This document shows, piece after piece, positions 61,988 to 64,000 of a stretch of DNA of 64,000 bases. The notes under the pieces were generated by a model that did not search any database, was not told the origin of the DNA, and saw nothing but the letters and a program-made list of their open reading frames with translations. This stretch comes from CAJXYS01 sp913063035 (GTDB lineage: Bacteria; Pseudomonadota; Alphaproteobacteria; Rhodobacterales; Rhodobacteraceae). A program made the translations under genes and the position numbers. The stretch's first letter is position 1. Every line of letters starts with the position of its first letter. Location: the NCBI RefSeq assembly GCF_050586465.1, contig NZ_JBOCEG010000007.1, positions 124,001 through 188,000 on the forward strand. The letters run 5' to 3'.

Positions 61988-64000
61988 ATGCTTAGGAAAA
62001 AGACCAACGGGGTTGCGCGACGCCCCCAGCGGACAAGTATCCTGTCTGAGGTCGCCGGGAAATCCGTCGACCGCCGCGCCTTCCTGCGCGGCTCGGGCCT
62101 GGCCATCGGCGGCCTGGCCGCAATCGGCGCCACGGGCGGCACCGTGACCCAGGCATCGGCCCAGAACGCCGCCGACCAGGCGGTCGAAACGGTCAAGTCC
62201 GTCTGCACCCACTGCTCGGTCGGCTGCACCGTCATCGCCGAGGTTCAGAACGGCGTCTGGACGGGCCAGGAGCCCGGCTGGGACAGCCCCTTCAACCTGG
62301 GCGCCCACTGCGCCAAGGGCGCCGCGGTCCGCGAGCACGCCCATGGCGAGCGCCGGCTCAAATACCCGATGAAGAAAGAGGGCGGCGCGTGGAAGCGCAT
62401 CAGCTGGGAACAGGCGATCGACGAGATCGGCGACGGCATGATGCAGATCCGCGAGGAAAGCGGCCCGGACAGCGTCTACTGGCTCGGCTCGGCCAAGCAC
62501 AGCAACGAGCAGGCCTACCTGTTCCGCAAGTTCGCCGCCTACTGGGGCACGAACAACGTGGATCACCAGGCGCGGATCTGTCACTCCACCACCGTTGCGG
62601 GTGTTGCGAACACATGGGGCTACGGCGCCATGACCAACAGCTACAACGACATCCACAACAGCCGCGCGATCTTCATCATCGGCGGCAACCCCGCCGAGGC
62701 GCACCCGGTCTCGCTGCTGCACGTTCTGCGCGCGAAAGAGCAGAACAACGCGCCGCTGATCGTCTGCGACCCGCGCTTCACCCGCACCGCGGCCCATGCC
62801 GACGAATACGTCCGCTTCCGGCCCGGCACCGACGTGGCGCTGGTCTGGGGCATCCTCTGGCACATCTTCGAGAACGGCTGGGAGGACAAGGAGTTCATCC
62901 GCACCCGTGTCTGGGGGATGGACCAGATCAAGGAAGAGGTCGCCAAGTGGACCCCCGAGGAAGTCGAGCGCGTGACCGGCACGCCGGGCAGCCAGCTCGA
63001 GCGCGTGGCGCGCACCATGGCCAACAACCGTCCCGGCACGGTGATCTGGTGCATGGGCGGCACGCAGCACACCAACGGCAACAACAACACCCGTGCCTAC
63101 TGCATCCTGCAGCTGGCCCTGGGCAACATGGGCACGTCCGGCGGCGGCACGAACATCTTCCGCGGCCATGACAACGTGCAGGGCGCGACCGATCTCGGCG
63201 TGCTCAGCCATACGCTGCCGGGCTATTACGGCCTGTCCAAGGGCGCCTGGGCGCACTGGGCGCGTGTCTGGGGCGAGGACCCGGAATGGCTGGCCGGCCA
63301 GTTCGACACGCTCGAGGGCGCGGACGGCAAGACCAAGTCGCTGCAGAACCTCACCGGTATCCCGGTCAGCCGCTGGATCGACGGCATCCTCGAGGACGCG
63401 GAGAACATGGACCAGCCGAACAACGTTCGCGCCATGGTGCTTTGGGGCCACGCGCCCAACTCGCAGACCCGCATGACCGAGATGAAGACGGCGATGGAAA
63501 AGCTCGACATGCTGGTCGTCATCGATCCCTACCCGACCGTCTCGGCGGTGCTGCAGGATCGCGAGGACGGCGTCTACCTGCTGCCGGCCTGCACGCAGTT
63601 CGAGACCTACGGCTCGGTCACCGCGTCGAACCGGTCGCTGCAGTGGCGCGAGAAGGTGGTCGACCCGCTCTTCGAGTCGAAGTCGGATCACGAGATCGTC
63701 GGCCTCTTCGCCAAGAAGTTCGGCTTCCACGATCGCATGTTCCGCAACATCGCGATCGAGGATGACGGCGTGACGCCGAACGTCGAGGACACGCTGCGCG
63801 AGATCAATCGCGGCATGTGGACCATTGGCTATACCGGCCAGTCGCCGGAACGGCTGAAGCTGCACATGGAAAACCAGCACACCTTCGACAGGACCACCCT
63901 GCAGGCGGTGGGCGGCCCGGCCGACGGCGACTATTACGGCCTGCCCTGGCCGTCCTGGGGCACGCCCGAGATGAACCACCCGGGCACGCCGAACCTCTAC
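61988..64000 (+). CDS. fdhA: Formate dehydrogenase catalytic subunit, 3' end outside window
   Basis: The first 671 residues of a large molybdopterin/tungstopterin enzyme that oxidises formate to CO2. A Tat signal (DRRAFLRGSGLAIGGLAAIG; R29-R30) shows periplasmic export. The [4Fe-4S] ligands are C73, C76, C80 and C108 (SVCTHCSVGC, then GAHCAKG). The metal ligand is cysteine C198 in QARICHSTTVAGVANTWG, not selenocysteine. GGNPAEAHPVSLLH and GGTQHTNGNNNTR are the usual pterin-binding regions. The window ends before the C-terminal cofactor domain, so full length and downstream subunit genes cannot be seen. Confidence 0.93.
   Translation, partial: MLRKKTNGVARRPQRTSILSEVAGKSVDRRAFLRGSGLAIGGLAAIGATGGTVTQASAQNAADQAVETVKSVCTHCSVGCTVIAEVQNGVWTGQEPGWDSPFNLGAHCAKGAAVREHAHGERRLKYPMKKEGGAWKRISWEQAIDEIGDGMMQIREESGPDSVYWLGSAKHSNEQAYLFRKFAAYWGTNNVDHQARICHSTTVAGVANTWGYGAMTNSYNDIHNSRAIFIIGGNPAEAHPVSLLHVLRAKEQNNAPLIVCDPRFTRTAAHADEYVRFRPGTDVALVWGILWHIFENGWEDKEFIRTRVWGMDQIKEEVAKWTPEEVERVTGTPGSQLERVARTMANNRPGTVIWCMGGTQHTNGNNNTRAYCILQLALGNMGTSGGGTNIFRGHDNVQGATDLGVLSHTLPGYYGLSKGAWAHWARVWGEDPEWLAGQFDTLEGADGKTKSLQNLTGIPVSRWIDGILEDAENMDQPNNVRAMVLWGHAPNSQTRMTEMKTAMEKLDMLVVIDPYPTVSAVLQDREDGVYLLPACTQFETYGSVTASNRSLQWREKVVDPLFESKSDHEIVGLFAKKFGFHDRMFRNIAIEDDGVTPNVEDTLREINRGMWTIGYTGQSPERLKLHMENQHTFDRTTLQAVGGPADGDYYGLPWPSWGTPEMNHPGTPNLY

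Overview
The window is GC-rich, densely packed chromosomal DNA from an alphaproteobacterium, most likely a marine Rhodobacterales (Roseobacter-type) member. The evidence is gene content: a dmdA-acuI pair for dimethylsulfoniopropionate (DMSP) use, an sqdB-sqdD-sqdC sulfolipid operon in the Rhodobacter order, a DUF1476 gene (F1-ATPase zeta inhibitor) beside purC, a homocysteine methyltransferase and corrinoid protein encoded apart, and an LpcC-type lipopolysaccharide core glycosyltransferase. No tRNA, rRNA, CRISPR array or complete insertion sequence was seen. All product names come from reading the translations; no database search was run.

Layout, left to right. (1) 1-6341: a leftward DMSP block (DUF2182, DUF1326, DinB, dmdA, acuI, then a BCCT transporter cut by the window edge) with a divergent FadR-type GntR regulator and two palindromes between them. 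(2) 6501-17627: a polyamine region with a PotD-like binding protein, a PotABC transporter, aldehyde dehydrogenase, agmatinase-family enzyme, class III aminotransferase, an FAD oxidoreductase and a flavin reductase; a DUF6647-like protein and a cytochrome c lie inside it. (3) 17628-19137: a gene-poor, less GC-rich stretch with a polysaccharide-lyase-like gene and a probable broken gene, bracketed by a 14-bp direct repeat. (4) 19138-24398: bioY, a DUF6314 gene, purB, a small secreted protein, DUF1476, and purC-purS-purQ. (5) 24456-27566: a DctB/DctD-like two-component system. (6) 27557-30473: sulfolipid operon. (7) 30597-33980: DUF1638, a small membrane protein, corrinoid protein, homocysteine methyltransferase, SufE. 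(8) 34126-45171: a lipoprotein, RNase D, a BshA-like glycosyltransferase, a large three-module envelope polysaccharide enzyme, a DUF3131 protein and two glycosyltransferases. (9) 45504-54186: transglutaminase-like protein, SLC13 transporter, polysaccharide deacetylase, EamA exporter, glutamate-dehydrogenase-family enzyme, M1-type peptidase, a winged-helix protein and a membrane protein. (10) 54203-64000: a formate dehydrogenase block (DUF6505, biotin-ligase-like protein, Mrp ATPase, DUF6494, monoheme cytochrome c, polyferredoxin, DUF3305, DUF3306, TorD-type chaperone, Tat-signal peptide protein, FdhA), with fdhA cut at the right edge.

Functionally the region combines organosulfur use (DMSP demethylation, sulfolipid), polyamine catabolism, methyl transfer, purine synthesis, envelope polysaccharide synthesis and formate oxidation. 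The points most worth following are the accessory genes packed around the formate dehydrogenase block, the BshA-like enzyme in an alphaproteobacterium, the sigma-54-type regulator lacking its GAFTGA loop, the three-module polysaccharide enzyme, and the small repeat-bracketed island.
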